This document shows positions 48,857 through 57,080 of a stretch of DNA of 64,000 nt, piece by piece. The notes beneath the pieces were generated by a model. It saw nothing but the letters and a program-made list of their open reading frames with translations. It made no database searches and was not told where the DNA came from. Within the stretch, counting starts at the first letter, position 1, and every line of letters starts with the position of its first letter. Made by a program: the position numbers and the translations under genes. This DNA is from Eubacterium sp. 14-2 (GTDB taxonomy: Bacteria; Bacillota; Clostridia; Lachnospirales; Lachnospiraceae), in NCBI RefSeq assembly GCF_000403845.2, contig NZ_KE159568.1, positions 1,068,796-1,132,795 of the forward strand. The letters are read 5' to 3'.

Positions 48857-50023
48857 TTACGGTACCTGGAATTCGATATCTGCAATCTGAATCTGGTCTT
48901 CATCCCTGGTAGTTACGTTAAATGACAAATCCTTCTGTCCGTTGTAAAGCACCATAATCTGGCTGGTGCAGGTACCGTCCTCCCGAAGGTCTGCTTTCTG
49001 ATTCAGCCACTGGATATACTTCCCCTGACTGTCCTTAATTCCTATTTCCGGGTCATTGTGGGGGTCATTATAAGGCTCCTGCCTGAAATCCGGAAGTTCC
49101 ACTTCTACTACAAGGCCTGCTTTTGTTTTAATACCGCGTTTTACCAGAATGCCGTTTTCTTCTTTATTAATATCAAAGGCTTCGTTTTGGGAAGTATCTA
49201 CCGTAACCGGGAACCGGAGGCTCCATTCTCCGGCTGCAGTTCCGGTAGTCTTATATTCACCGTTTTCTTCCCAGGCATCCCAGAGATATCCGTCAAGCTG
49301 ACGTACCGTACAGTCTACCACCAGTGTCCCCTCATCGTCCTGCGTCAGTTCAATTGGACGAGCGCTGATATCGCAGGGAGCCATCAGGTCTATCTGCTGA
49401 GCAGCCACAAAGGTTCCGTCCGGCGATTTTTCAAAGGGCCGCATGACCTCTGAGAGTTCTTCACCGTTGACTTTGATATCGTAAGGTTCCCCGGTCTTTT
49501 TCTCAACGACAATTCCGTCTGCGCTGTTTAAATCTTCACGGTCGGTCTTAAGCGTGGTAGTGTAATAAAGGACATAGCCATCACAGTACACGTCGGATAC
49601 GGAAATGGTAACCCCTTCATGTTCAGCAGTCAGCACATAGCTTTCTTCCTGACGTTTGTCTACTTCTTCCTGAACTGCAACCGCATTTTCTCCGATGGTC
49701 TTATATCTCTCGGTGTCCTCCTGTTCGTATTTGTCCCCCTGAGAAGCCTCAATGAGCTTTCCAAACACGCTGCTGAATAATTCCTGTGCCTGAACCGGAT
49801 TTGCCAGACCGAGCGCTCCTATGCCGATTACACAGGCAGCCGCTGTTCCTGCCGCCGCTTTCCAGGTTTTTCCTTTTTTATGATTTCTTTTTTCCATTCT
49901 TTTTACCTCCATCAAAATTCTCTGTTTATGTCTTTCTTTTTCTTTGGAGGATAATTCTGTTTCTTCATATTCACTAAAATCAGTTTCCACCTCATTCAGT
50001 AATCCATAAATATTATTTGCCAT
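48857..50023 (-). CDS. DUF4179 protein, probable anti-sigma factor
   Basis: 388 residues. N-terminal ~55 residues are cytoplasmic, a membrane segment follows (WKAAAGTAAACVIGIGALGLA, in part), then a large DUF4179-type extracellular part. It should hold the ECF sigma factor at the membrane until a signal arrives. The ATG at 50023 overlaps the sigma gene's 3' end by 11 bases and has AAAGGGG upstream. It ends 45 bases before the IS right end. Confidence 0.85.
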   Translation of the reverse strand: MANNIYGLLNEVETDFSEYEETELSSKEKERHKQRILMEVKRMEKRNHKKGKTWKAAAGTAAACVIGIGALGLANPVQAQELFSSVFGKLIEASQGDKYEQEDTERYKTIGENAVAVQEEVDKRQEESYVLTAEHEGVTISVSDVYCDGYVLYYTTTLKTDREDLNSADGIVVEKKTGEPYDIKVNGEELSEVMRPFEKSPDGTFVAAQQIDLMAPCDISARPIELTQDDEGTLVVDCTVRQLDGYLWDAWEENGEYKTTGTAAGEWSLRFPVTVDTSQNEAFDINKEENGILVKRGIKTKAGLVVEVELPDFRQEPYNDPHNDPEIGIKDSQGKYIQWLNQKADLREDGTCTSQIMVLYNGQKDLSFNVTTRDEDQIQIADIEFQVP

Positions 50024-50576
50024 ACGAGACACCCCTTTCTGCCCTGTAATGCCTGCGGATTCTGTTTTTTCCTCTGGATAAACGGTTGTAAATTACTTCT
50101 TTTTTCATTCCCGTTTCTTCACTTACCTGCTCCATGGTCTTTTCTTCCACATATAATTTCAAAAATAATTCCCGGTCCAGAGGTTTCAGACACCCCAGTA
50201 TCCCTTCCATTTCCTCAGATATTTCTTTTTCCAGTATTCCGGCCAGCATACTGTCCTCCTGGGCAATGGCGGTATCTTCAATATCCACCGTCACCAGTTC
50301 CCGCTGATACTGGCGAAGGTAATCAATGGACCGGTATCTTGCAATGGCCGCCGCCCAGTTTTTGAATGAATTTTTACGTTCATCAAACTCAGAAATGTTC
50401 TGCCAGATTTTCAGGAGCACATCGTCAAAGCATTCTTCCTGCTTTTCCGGCTGGCTGAAAAGATGTTTGCGGATAATTGCCATCAAAAGCCCGCCATATT
50501 CATCGATTACATACATGAGTGCTTTTTCATTGTGCAATTGTAATTGCTGAATATAATTCTTTTCTCCAATCTTCAT
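50013..50576 (-). CDS. ECF-type RNA polymerase sigma factor
   Basis: 187 residues with sigma region 2 (EECFDDVLLKIWQNISEFD, NWAAAIARYRSIDYLRQY) and region 4 (LKPLDRELFLKLYVEEKTMEQVSEETG). It has no regions 1 or 3. GAGG precedes the ATG at 50576. Co-transcribed with the DUF4179 anti-sigma gene; the regulon is unknown. Confidence 0.9.
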   Translation of the reverse strand: MKIGEKNYIQQLQLHNEKALMYVIDEYGGLLMAIIRKHLFSQPEKQEECFDDVLLKIWQNISEFDERKNSFKNWAAAIARYRSIDYLRQYQRELVTVDIEDTAIAQEDSMLAGILEKEISEEMEGILGCLKPLDRELFLKLYVEEKTMEQVSEETGMKKEVIYNRLSRGKNRIRRHYRAERGVSYGK

Positions 50577-50911
50577 AAAAATTATCCTCTTTTCCAAACC
50601 TGCGCGCCGGTTTGTTTTGTCTTACACTTATTATTACGAATGGCAAAAAGGAAATCTATCAGTTCTTTAAAATAATAATTCGGATGATTTTCTGTTCTTA
50701 TACCTTATGGGTGAAACCAGACAGGGATAAAACCCCAAAATTATGTTTAAGATTTGTGACTTTGTCCTTAGAAACAGAAAGTATGGGATTATACCGTCAT
50801 AATCCCATTCGGTAATCAGGAGATAAGAAAATTTTCACAGAAAATCAATAAAATCGCACGAAATGCAAAAATTATTATTAAAATTCGTACGATACAAAAA
50901 ATTTATGACAG
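50577..50911. other. Intergenic region between rplL terminator and the sigma gene
   Basis: No ORF supported. It contains the inverted repeat GGGATTAT-N6-ATAATCCC at about 50785-50806, of unknown role. The promoter of the sigma gene should lie here, but none is clear. Confidence 0.4.
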
Positions 50912-50962
50912 AACAGGGCTGCCGCACCGGGAAATTCTCATTCCTGATGCGGCAGCCCTGTT
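50912..50962 (-). terminator. Terminator of rplJL
   Basis: A 15-base perfect stem (AACAGGGCTGCCGCA with its complement), 21-base loop, close after the rplL stop. The T-run on the minus strand is imperfect, but the stem is very stable. Confidence 0.65.
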
Positions 50963-50988
50963 TCACGCTTCAATCTGTCAGAAAACAA

Positions 50989-51366
50989 TTATTTCAGAGT
51001 TACCTTAGCGCCTTCTGCTTCCAGTTTAGCCTTAATATCTTCTGCTTCTGCCTTTTCAGCACCCTCTTTTACAACCTTCGGAGCACCGTCAACTACTTCT
51101 TTCGCTTCTTTTAATCCAAGACCGGTTACTTCACGTACCACTTTGATAACTTTAACTTTGTTCGGTCCAACTTCTGTCAGCTCTACATTAAAGTCAGTTT
51201 TTTCTTCTGCTGCGCCTGCACCGTCTCCGCCTGCTGCTGCAACTACAACGCCTGCTGCTGCAGATACGCCGAATTCTTCTTCACATGCTTTTACCAGTTC
51301 ATTTAACTCTAATACGCTTAACTCTTTAATTGCTTCAATAAATTCTGCAGTTGTTAATTTTGCCAT
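50989..51366 (-). CDS. rplL: 50S ribosomal protein L7/L12
   Basis: 125-residue stalk protein: N-terminal dimerisation part ([20 protein letters not shown]), alanine/glycine hinge, then the C-terminal domain with [21 protein letters not shown]. Usual length and position after rplJ. Confidence 0.97.
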   Translation of the reverse strand: MAKLTTAEFIEAIKELSVLELNELVKACEEEFGVSAAAGVVVAAAGGDGAGAAEEKTDFNVELTEVGPNKVKVIKVVREVTGLGLKEAKEVVDGAPKVVKEGAEKAEAEDIKAKLEAEGAKVTLK

Positions 51367-51436
51367 TATAATTTCCCTCCATATTTATATTTGTTTTGGT
51401 TTTCAATACTTCATAATACCTTACAGCGCAGCCGGT

Positions 51437-51970
51437 TTAAGCCTCAGCAGCTTCTTCTGCCGGAGCAGCCTCTGCTGCTTCTGCACCGCCGCCCTGTTCT
51501 GCAATCTGATTAAGAACACGGGCAAAGTTGGTAATCGGTGACTGAATGCTTCCAAGGAATTTGGAAAGCAGTTCTTCTCTGGATGGAACGGAAGCAATTA
51601 CCTTAATTCCATCAGAATCATAAAAGTTTCCTTCTACCACGCCTGCTTTTAATTCCAGCGCCGGCGCAGTCTTTGCGAATTTTGCAAGAATTCTTGCCGG
51701 AGCAGTTGCATCATCTTTGGAAACAGCGATTGCATTGGGTCCTTCCAGCAAATCACTCATGCTTTCAAAATCAGTTCCCTTAAATGCAAAATTCATCAAT
51801 GTGTTCTTGTATACTTTGTATACCACACCTGCTTCCCGCAGCTGTTTCCGCAACTTGGTATCTTCTTCTACCGTCAATCCACGGTAATCCACCAGCACTA
51901 CAGACTGAGCATCTTTGATATGTTCAGAAATCTCCTGTACTACAGGCTGCTTTAATTCTACTTTTGCCAC
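51437..51970 (-). CDS. rplJ: 50S ribosomal protein L10
   Basis: 177 residues; GTG start at 51970 with GGAGGTG upstream. The N-terminal rRNA-binding part (SVVLVDYRGLTVEEDTKLRK) and C-terminal helix for L7/L12 are seen. The C-terminus is an unusually alanine/glutamate-rich tail. Preceded by an L10 leader. Confidence 0.96.
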   Translation of the reverse strand: MAKVELKQPVVQEISEHIKDAQSVVLVDYRGLTVEEDTKLRKQLREAGVVYKVYKNTLMNFAFKGTDFESMSDLLEGPNAIAVSKDDATAPARILAKFAKTAPALELKAGVVEGNFYDSDGIKVIASVPSREELLSKFLGSIQSPITNFARVLNQIAEQGGGAEAAEAAPAEEAAEA

Positions 51971-52143
51971 GAATTGTGCACCTCCTTATATTTTCAGTTT
52001 CCTGTTGAATAACAAAAACCTCCCTGTCCGAGACAGAGAGGCTGAAATTATCTTTCATACATTACCGGTACAAAGTACCTGTAAATTTCCTCGGCAGGTC
52101 ACATGGTTACGCCTTCCGGCACCTGCTGTCTTCGGTCAATATG
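51971..52143 (-). promoter_or_regulatory. L10 leader of rplJL
   Basis: A structured leader of ~170 bases between the promoter and rplJ, with complementary stretches (CTCTCTGTC/..GACAGAGAGG-type and GCAGGT/ACCTGC). By position and size it should be the L10-binding leader known in Firmicutes, through which L10(L12) represses its own synthesis. Confidence 0.6.
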
Positions 52144-52150
52144 ATTGTCA

Positions 52151-52179
52151 AGTATAACATTCTATATTTCAGATGTCAA
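52151..52179 (-). promoter_or_regulatory. Promoter of rplJL
   Basis: Minus-strand TTGACA, 17 bases, TATACT in the rplA-rplJ gap, so rplJL can be transcribed apart from rplKA. Confidence 0.75.
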
Positions 52180-52187
52180 CATTAAAA

Positions 52188-52880
52188 CTAAATAAATCTG
52201 GCAGTATTGATTTTCACGCCCGGTCCCATGGTAGGAGCCAGGGTAACGCTCTTGAGATACTGTCCTTTTAAAGCGGATGGTTTTGCTTTAATGATGGCAT
52301 CTATAAGGGTCTGGAAGTTGTCCGCTAATTGTTCTTCTGTAAAAGATGCTTTTCCAATTGGCACATGGATAATATTTGTTTTATCTAATCTGTACTCAAT
52401 CTTACCGGCTTTGATATCATTTACTGCTTTGGTAACGTCCATGGTAACAGTTCCTGCTTTGGGGTTTGGCATTAATCCTTTCGGTCCAAGTACACGTCCC
52501 AGACGTCCTACGACACCCATCATATCCGGAGTAGCAACTACAACATCAAAATCCAGCCAGCCATCGTTCTGGATTTTCGGAATCAGTTCCTCTCCTCCCA
52601 CATGGTCAGCGCCTGCTGCCAGTGCTTCGTCTACTTTATCGCCTTTGGCAAATACCAGTACCTTAACTGTTTTACCGGTTCCATGGGGTAACACTACAGC
52701 GCCGCGAATCTGCTGTTCTGCATGACGTCCGTCACAACCGGTTCTGATATGAGCTTCAATGGTCTCATCAAATTTTGCAATTGCAACCTTTTTAGCCAGA
52801 CTGATTGCTTCTGCTGTATCATACTGCACTGTCCTGTCGATTGCTTTTGCAGCCTCTCTGTATTTCTTTCCTCGTTTCAT
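52188..52880 (-). CDS. rplA: 50S ribosomal protein L1
   Basis: 230 residues, normal length; the family segment PNPKAGTVT and [19 protein letters not shown] are seen. It forms the L1 stalk. CAGGAGG precedes the ATG. Confidence 0.97.
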   Translation of the reverse strand: MKRGKKYREAAKAIDRTVQYDTAEAISLAKKVAIAKFDETIEAHIRTGCDGRHAEQQIRGAVVLPHGTGKTVKVLVFAKGDKVDEALAAGADHVGGEELIPKIQNDGWLDFDVVVATPDMMGVVGRLGRVLGPKGLMPNPKAGTVTMDVTKAVNDIKAGKIEYRLDKTNIIHVPIGKASFTEEQLADNFQTLIDAIIKAKPSALKGQYLKSVTLAPTMGPGVKINTARFI

Positions 52881-52969
52881 TCTAAATAACCTCCTGTGGT
52901 AATATCGGGAGCTGTCCCTCCCACGTTTTTGCAGATACGGGTTCGTTCTGTTGGCCAGCTGCTCTCAGC

Positions 52970-53395
52970 CTATTCCTCAACAGTAACTCCCATACTTCTT
53001 GCTGTTCCTGCGATCATGCTCATAGCTGCTTCCAGAGAACCAGCGTTTAAGTCCGGCATTTTCAGTTCTGCAATCTCCTGAATCTTTGCTTTGGAAATGG
53101 TCGCTACCTTTGTCTTATTCGGTACTGCAGAACCGGATTTGATATTACATGCCTTCTTAATCAGCACCGGAGCCGGCGGAGTCTTTGTTATGAAACTAAA
53201 GCTCCTGTCTGAGTATACGGTAATTACTACCGGAATAATTAAATCTCCCTGGTCAGCAGTTTTGGCATTGAACTGTTTTGTAAACTCAACAATGTTCACA
53301 CCATGCTGTCCAAGGGCAGGTCCAACTGGCGGCGCAGGTGTAGCCTTTCCAGCAGGAATCTGTAATTTGATATATCCTTCTACTTTCTTTGCCAT
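52970..53395 (-). CDS. rplK: 50S ribosomal protein L11
   Basis: 141 residues: [22 protein letters not shown] in the N-terminal domain and the rRNA-binding C-terminus with [16 protein letters not shown] precedes the ATG. Upstream of rplA. Confidence 0.97.
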   Translation of the reverse strand: MAKKVEGYIKLQIPAGKATPAPPVGPALGQHGVNIVEFTKQFNAKTADQGDLIIPVVITVYSDRSFSFITKTPPAPVLIKKACNIKSGSAVPNKTKVATISKAKIQEIAELKMPDLNAGSLEAAMSMIAGTARSMGVTVEE

Positions 53396-53456
53396 TTGGA
53401 AATTCCTCCTTCACGTTTCTTTACAGGTATTCCATGGAACCCCGTAACTGTGCATC

Positions 53457-53975
53457 TTATAACTTTCTGATATCTGTGAAACTTATTTCAACCGGTGTTT
53501 CACGACCGAACAGGTCTACATTGATTGTAACCATCTGCTTTCCATGATTTATGGACTGGATAATGCCTGCTGTATCTTTCCAGACACCGCCGGTAACTCT
53601 GATAGAGTCGCCTTCCTCAAAGTCTACAACCACATGACTGTCAACCTGGATACCCAATGGTCTCATTTCAGCTTCAGTGAGCGGTACGGGTTTGGAACCC
53701 GGACCAACAAATCCGGTAACACCTCTGGTATTTCTGACAACATACCATATATCGTCATTCATAACCATGTTAATCAGAACATATCCTGGAAACATTTTTT
53801 TCTCCACGGTCTTTTTCACACCGTTTTTCATTTCCACAACACTCTGCATCGGAACCCGTACTTCCAGAATCTGGTCCTCCAGATGCCGATTCTCAATTGT
53901 TTTCTCAATGTTCTCCTTGACCTTATTTTCATATCCCGAATAAGTATGAACTACGTACCAGTTTGCCTCTGCCAT
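53457..53975 (-). CDS. nusG: Transcription elongation factor NusG
   Basis: 172 residues: NGN domain (WYVVHTYSGYENKVKENIEK, PGYVLINM, VRNTRGVTGFVG) and a C-terminal KOW domain (FEEGDSIRVTGG). Binds RNA polymerase clamp and couples to S10 or Rho. AGGAGG upstream. Confidence 0.97.
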   Translation of the reverse strand: MAEANWYVVHTYSGYENKVKENIEKTIENRHLEDQILEVRVPMQSVVEMKNGVKKTVEKKMFPGYVLINMVMNDDIWYVVRNTRGVTGFVGPGSKPVPLTEAEMRPLGIQVDSHVVVDFEEGDSIRVTGGVWKDTAGIIQSINHGKQMVTINVDLFGRETPVEISFTDIRKL

Positions 53976-53991
53976 AAATCACCTATGCCTC

Positions 53992-54198
53992 CTATAATTT
54001 CACCAGGACATCCACACCGTATTTAATGAACACATCCAATACGGCAATGATCAGACCTAATACAACAGAAGCAGCTACCACAGCCGCTGTCTGCCTGCCA
54101 AGTGACTTTTTGTCCGGCCAGATAATTTTGTTAAACTCAGCCTTAAGACCGGTAAACCAACTGGTTTTTGAAGCCTTTTCTGTATTGGTTTCTCCCAT
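53992..54198 (-). CDS. secE: Preprotein translocase subunit SecE
   Basis: 68-residue single-membrane-span subunit: amphipathic part (WFTGLKAEFNKIIWPDKKSL) then the hydrophobic helix. GGAGG precedes the ATG. Confidence 0.95.
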   Translation of the reverse strand: MGETNTEKASKTSWFTGLKAEFNKIIWPDKKSLGRQTAAVVAASVVLGLIIAVLDVFIKYGVDVLVKL

Positions 54199-54277
54199 TT
54201 TTTACCTCCAGTGGTGTACTGTTACACCATCCATATCAGGGATGGTTAAAATATAACCTTTACTCCGCTCCATCCCA

Positions 54278-54427
54278 TTACTTGGTTTCCTTGTGTAATG
54301 TGTGTGTCCTGCAGAATCTGCAGTATTTTTTCGTCTCCATTCTGTCCGGATGAGTTTTTTTGTCTTTGGTCATGTTGTAATTGCGTTGTTTACATTCCGT
54401 ACATGCCAGTGTAATTCTTGTGCGCAC
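54278..54427 (-). CDS. rpmG: 50S ribosomal protein L33
   Basis: 49 residues from a GTG at 54427 with GGAGGTG six bases upstream. N-terminus [17 protein letters not shown]; two CxxC pairs (C9/C12 and C36/C39) form a zinc ribbon. First gene of the rpmG-secE-nusG-rplK-rplA cluster. Confidence 0.95.
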   Translation of the reverse strand: MRTRITLACTECKQRNYNMTKDKKTHPDRMETKKYCRFCRTHTLHKETK

Positions 54428-54493
54428 AACTTCCACCTCCACTTAATTTCTAATTTTAGGCATAAAAAAAAGACCTACTTCCATCGCCTGTCT

Positions 54494-54523
54494 ACTATAC
54501 CATATTCAGCCTGTTTTCGTCAA
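54494..54523 (-). promoter_or_regulatory. Promoter of rpmG-secE-nusG
   Basis: Minus-strand TTGACG, 18 bases, TATAGT, about 65 bases before the rpmG GTG. Confidence 0.65.
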
Positions 54524-54562
54524 TACTTTTCGAGATATTTCAAAAAGCAGACACAAATATAT

Positions 54563-54589
54563 TAACAAATCTTCACAAACATCCGATAT
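54563..54589 (+). promoter_or_regulatory. Sigma-D (flagellar) promoter of the FliD-like gene
   Basis: TAAC, 16 bases, CCGATAT: close to the sigma-D consensus TAAA-N15/16-CCGATAT. It places the FliD-like gene in the late flagellar class. Confidence 0.65.
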
Positions 54590-54688
54590 ATAGTGTAAAT
54601 TATATATGAAAAACACAAAATTATACAGGGAGTTGTTTTGTGCCCCCGTGCTTCGGCATGATTTCACGGATGAAAGGAGGGGATTTAT

Positions 54689-55990
54689 ATGGCCGCTATT
54701 GATACTGCTTATCATTATTATCTGAGCACTTATGCTAATCAGTCGGCTTCCCGTTATGATTCGCATAAAAAGAGCGAATTACGCAATATTTATAATACAA
54801 TTGTCAAAATTAATAAAGATGCCCCCCTCTACAAAATTAAACACTCAGGGGATGTTCAGAAATTTGCCATAGACATTAAGGAAAGCACCCGCGTTATCAA
54901 AAATGTCGTTGCTTCCCTTTCGGATGCAGAAGAAGGCATTGGCAATGCATTTCAGAAAAAAATTGCCGTATCTTCTCAGGAAGATGTGGTTTCGGCAGAT
55001 TATATCGGTAATAATAAGGAAACTGACGAAATGGAAAGTTTTCTTGTTGAGGTAAAAGAACTGGCTTCTTCCCAGATTAATCTGGGTAATTTTCTGGATA
55101 AAAATCATCTGACTTTGAAACCCGGTTCTTATTCTTTTGATTTGGAAAACAGCACTTCCACTTTTGAATTTCAGTTTACCATTCATACCGACGATACAAA
55201 TTACAGTACTCAGAACAAACTGGCCAATCTGATTACCAATGCGGATATCGGACTGAAAGCCTCCGTAACAGAAGATGATAATGGCTTAAGTGCCCTGCAG
55301 ATTGAATCTGTTTCTACCGGAATTGCTCCGGATGAACCGTTTCTCTTTTCCATTTATCCTCAGGGAACCAGAGATTCCATTTCCGCAGTGGAAGCCCTTG
55401 GCATTGACCACGTTTCACAGGAAGCCAGAAACGCCCGCTTCCTTTTGAACGGGGAAGAACGTTCTTCCTATGCAAATACATTTACCATCAACCATGCTTT
55501 TGAATTGAAACTTCATGGAATCAGTGAAGAAGGCAATCCTGCTGTGATCGGTTTTAAGACCAATGCAGACGCCATGGCGGAAAATATTCAGACTCTGGTG
55601 GATTCTTACAATTCCATTCTGCACACAGCCAGCAAATATTCTGATTCGCAGCATCAGAGTGTAAAACTGTACCGCGATATGAGCAGCACAGCCTTTGCAT
55701 TTCAGAACAGTCTGGAAAGCATGGGGCTTCTGGTAGACGATAAGGGTGAAATTACCATAGACAAGGCCCTGCTGACAGAATCTGTTTCCGAGGACAATGC
55801 CGAAGAACATCTGTCCGTATTAAATGATTTTAAAAATCTGTTGAATACCAAGGCAAACAACGCCTCTTTGGACCCCATGAAATATGTGGACAAAATTGTG
55901 GTTACTTACAAAAATCCGGTAAAAGATCATCTGGTTACCCCTTATATTACTTCTATTTATTCCGGGATGATGATGGATCGGTATTGCTGA
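54689..55990 (+). CDS. FliD-like flagellar cap/hook-associated protein
   Basis: 433 residues. The C-terminal FliD-type segment (ADAMAENIQTLVDSYNSILHTA) is the best sign. The N-terminus is not typical of FliD (AAIDTAYHYYLSTYANQSASRYDSHKKSE). GGAGGGG precedes the ATG, and a sigma-D promoter lies 100 bases upstream. It converges on a flagellin gene. FliD caps the filament and helps flagellin assemble. It may be an accessory, divergent FliD rather than the main one. Confidence 0.6.
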   Translation: MAAIDTAYHYYLSTYANQSASRYDSHKKSELRNIYNTIVKINKDAPLYKIKHSGDVQKFAIDIKESTRVIKNVVASLSDAEEGIGNAFQKKIAVSSQEDVVSADYIGNNKETDEMESFLVEVKELASSQINLGNFLDKNHLTLKPGSYSFDLENSTSTFEFQFTIHTDDTNYSTQNKLANLITNADIGLKASVTEDDNGLSALQIESVSTGIAPDEPFLFSIYPQGTRDSISAVEALGIDHVSQEARNARFLLNGEERSSYANTFTINHAFELKLHGISEEGNPAVIGFKTNADAMAENIQTLVDSYNSILHTASKYSDSQHQSVKLYRDMSSTAFAFQNSLESMGLLVDDKGEITIDKALLTESVSEDNAEEHLSVLNDFKNLLNTKANNASLDPMKYVDKIVVTYKNPVKDHLVTPYITSIYSGMMMDRYC

Positions 55991-56093
55991 CAGATACACA
56001 CTGACTTTTATCTGAAAAAATACGCATATTATTTTCTGTTTTACAGGACGATCCTTTCCCGTGACAGGGTCTTTCCTGCAGAATAACAAAAAC

Positions 56094-56121
56094 ACCTCAG
56101 CCATTTTGGCTGAGGTATTTT
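56094..56121. terminator. Bidirectional terminator between FliD-like and flagellin genes
   Basis: Nine-base perfect stem ACCTCAGCC/GGCTGAGGT, loop ATTTT; ATTTTTAT follows on plus and GTTTTTGTTATT on minus. Confidence 0.85.
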
Positions 56122-56134
56122 TATAACATTTTAT

Positions 56135-56947
56135 TCAGAATTTCAAAAGCCGGTTCACGGTCCCGAATTCTTCCTGCTGTTTTCTCTGCATCAGAATCCG
56201 GTATTCTTTCAGCAAATCATCTTTCTTCTTGTCAGAAACTGCCTTGCCGTAATCAAGATCTTCAATACGGCTGTGGGCTGCCGACGTATTCAGCGACGTA
56301 TTGGAATTATTGCTTATGGTGTGTCCCAGACGATTAAAAGCAGCTCCAAGACTGCTTCTTGCTGACGATACATTGTTCAGTGCGCTGTCAATGGATGAAA
56401 TATCAAAATTCCCGGTTACATTATAGCCGGAGATACCCAGAGAAGCGGACGTGGCATTTGGCATGGTAATATTCATTACGCTGCCATCGGGTCCCGATGC
56501 CACCTGGGCATTGCTCATGGTTCCGTCCAGAAGATTCTTATTGTTAAACTGTGTGGTGCCTGCTGCAGAAGAAACATAATCATTCAGCTGAGAAATCTCC
56601 TGCTGGATAGCCGCCCGGTCGTCCGGTCCGTAAATAGCTGAATTAGACGCCTGAACACTCAGTTCCCGCATACGCTGCAGGGAATCGGAAATCATGGAAA
56701 GGCCTCCGTCTGCCACATTTACCATATCCTGAGCAGTAGCGGCATTTCTGGTGTCCATATCAAGGCCTTTCTGCTGCTTCAGAAGTTTCTGGGCAATGGC
56801 AAGGCCTGCTGCATCATCTGCCGCTGAATTGATGCGCTTTCCGCTGGAAAGTTTCTGGGCATTACGCTGCTGGTTCAGATGCTGATTTTTGTATAAACTC
56901 TGATTCCTGTATAAACTCTGGCTTCTGCCAATGGATGAAATACTCAT
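56135..56947 (-). CDS. Flagellin with divergent C-terminus
   Basis: 270 residues. The N-terminal D0/D1 core is clear (SSGKRINSAADDAAGLAIAQKL) with the TLR5-type segment LQRMRELSVQASN. Two tandem SLYRNQ/SLYKNQ repeats sit near the start. The C-terminal D0 does not show the usual A-x-x-x-L-x-Q-A-N pattern; it ends in KKKDDLLKEYRILMQRKQQEEFG. It may be an accessory flagellin. GGAGG precedes the ATG. Confidence 0.85.
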   Translation of the reverse strand: MSISSIGRSQSLYRNQSLYKNQHLNQQRNAQKLSSGKRINSAADDAAGLAIAQKLLKQQKGLDMDTRNAATAQDMVNVADGGLSMISDSLQRMRELSVQASNSAIYGPDDRAAIQQEISQLNDYVSSAAGTTQFNNKNLLDGTMSNAQVASGPDGSVMNITMPNATSASLGISGYNVTGNFDISSIDSALNNVSSARSSLGAAFNRLGHTISNNSNTSLNTSAAHSRIEDLDYGKAVSDKKKDDLLKEYRILMQRKQQEEFGTVNRLLKF

Positions 56948-57009
56948 AATATGCCTCCTTTCTTTTTCTAAAATACTGTATGCTGTTCGCCACTGATGTT
57001 ATTAGTTTT

Positions 57010-57037
57010 ATTATAGCAAAGGAGGAGATTTTTGCAA
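57010..57037 (-). promoter_or_regulatory. Possible promoter of flagellin
   Basis: Minus-strand TTGCAA, 16 bases, TATAAT. No good sigma-D promoter was seen; the assignment is weak. Confidence 0.35.
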
Positions 57038-57080
57038 TGATTATCCGGAAAAATTTTCAGGAAAAGTCATTAATTTCTGA

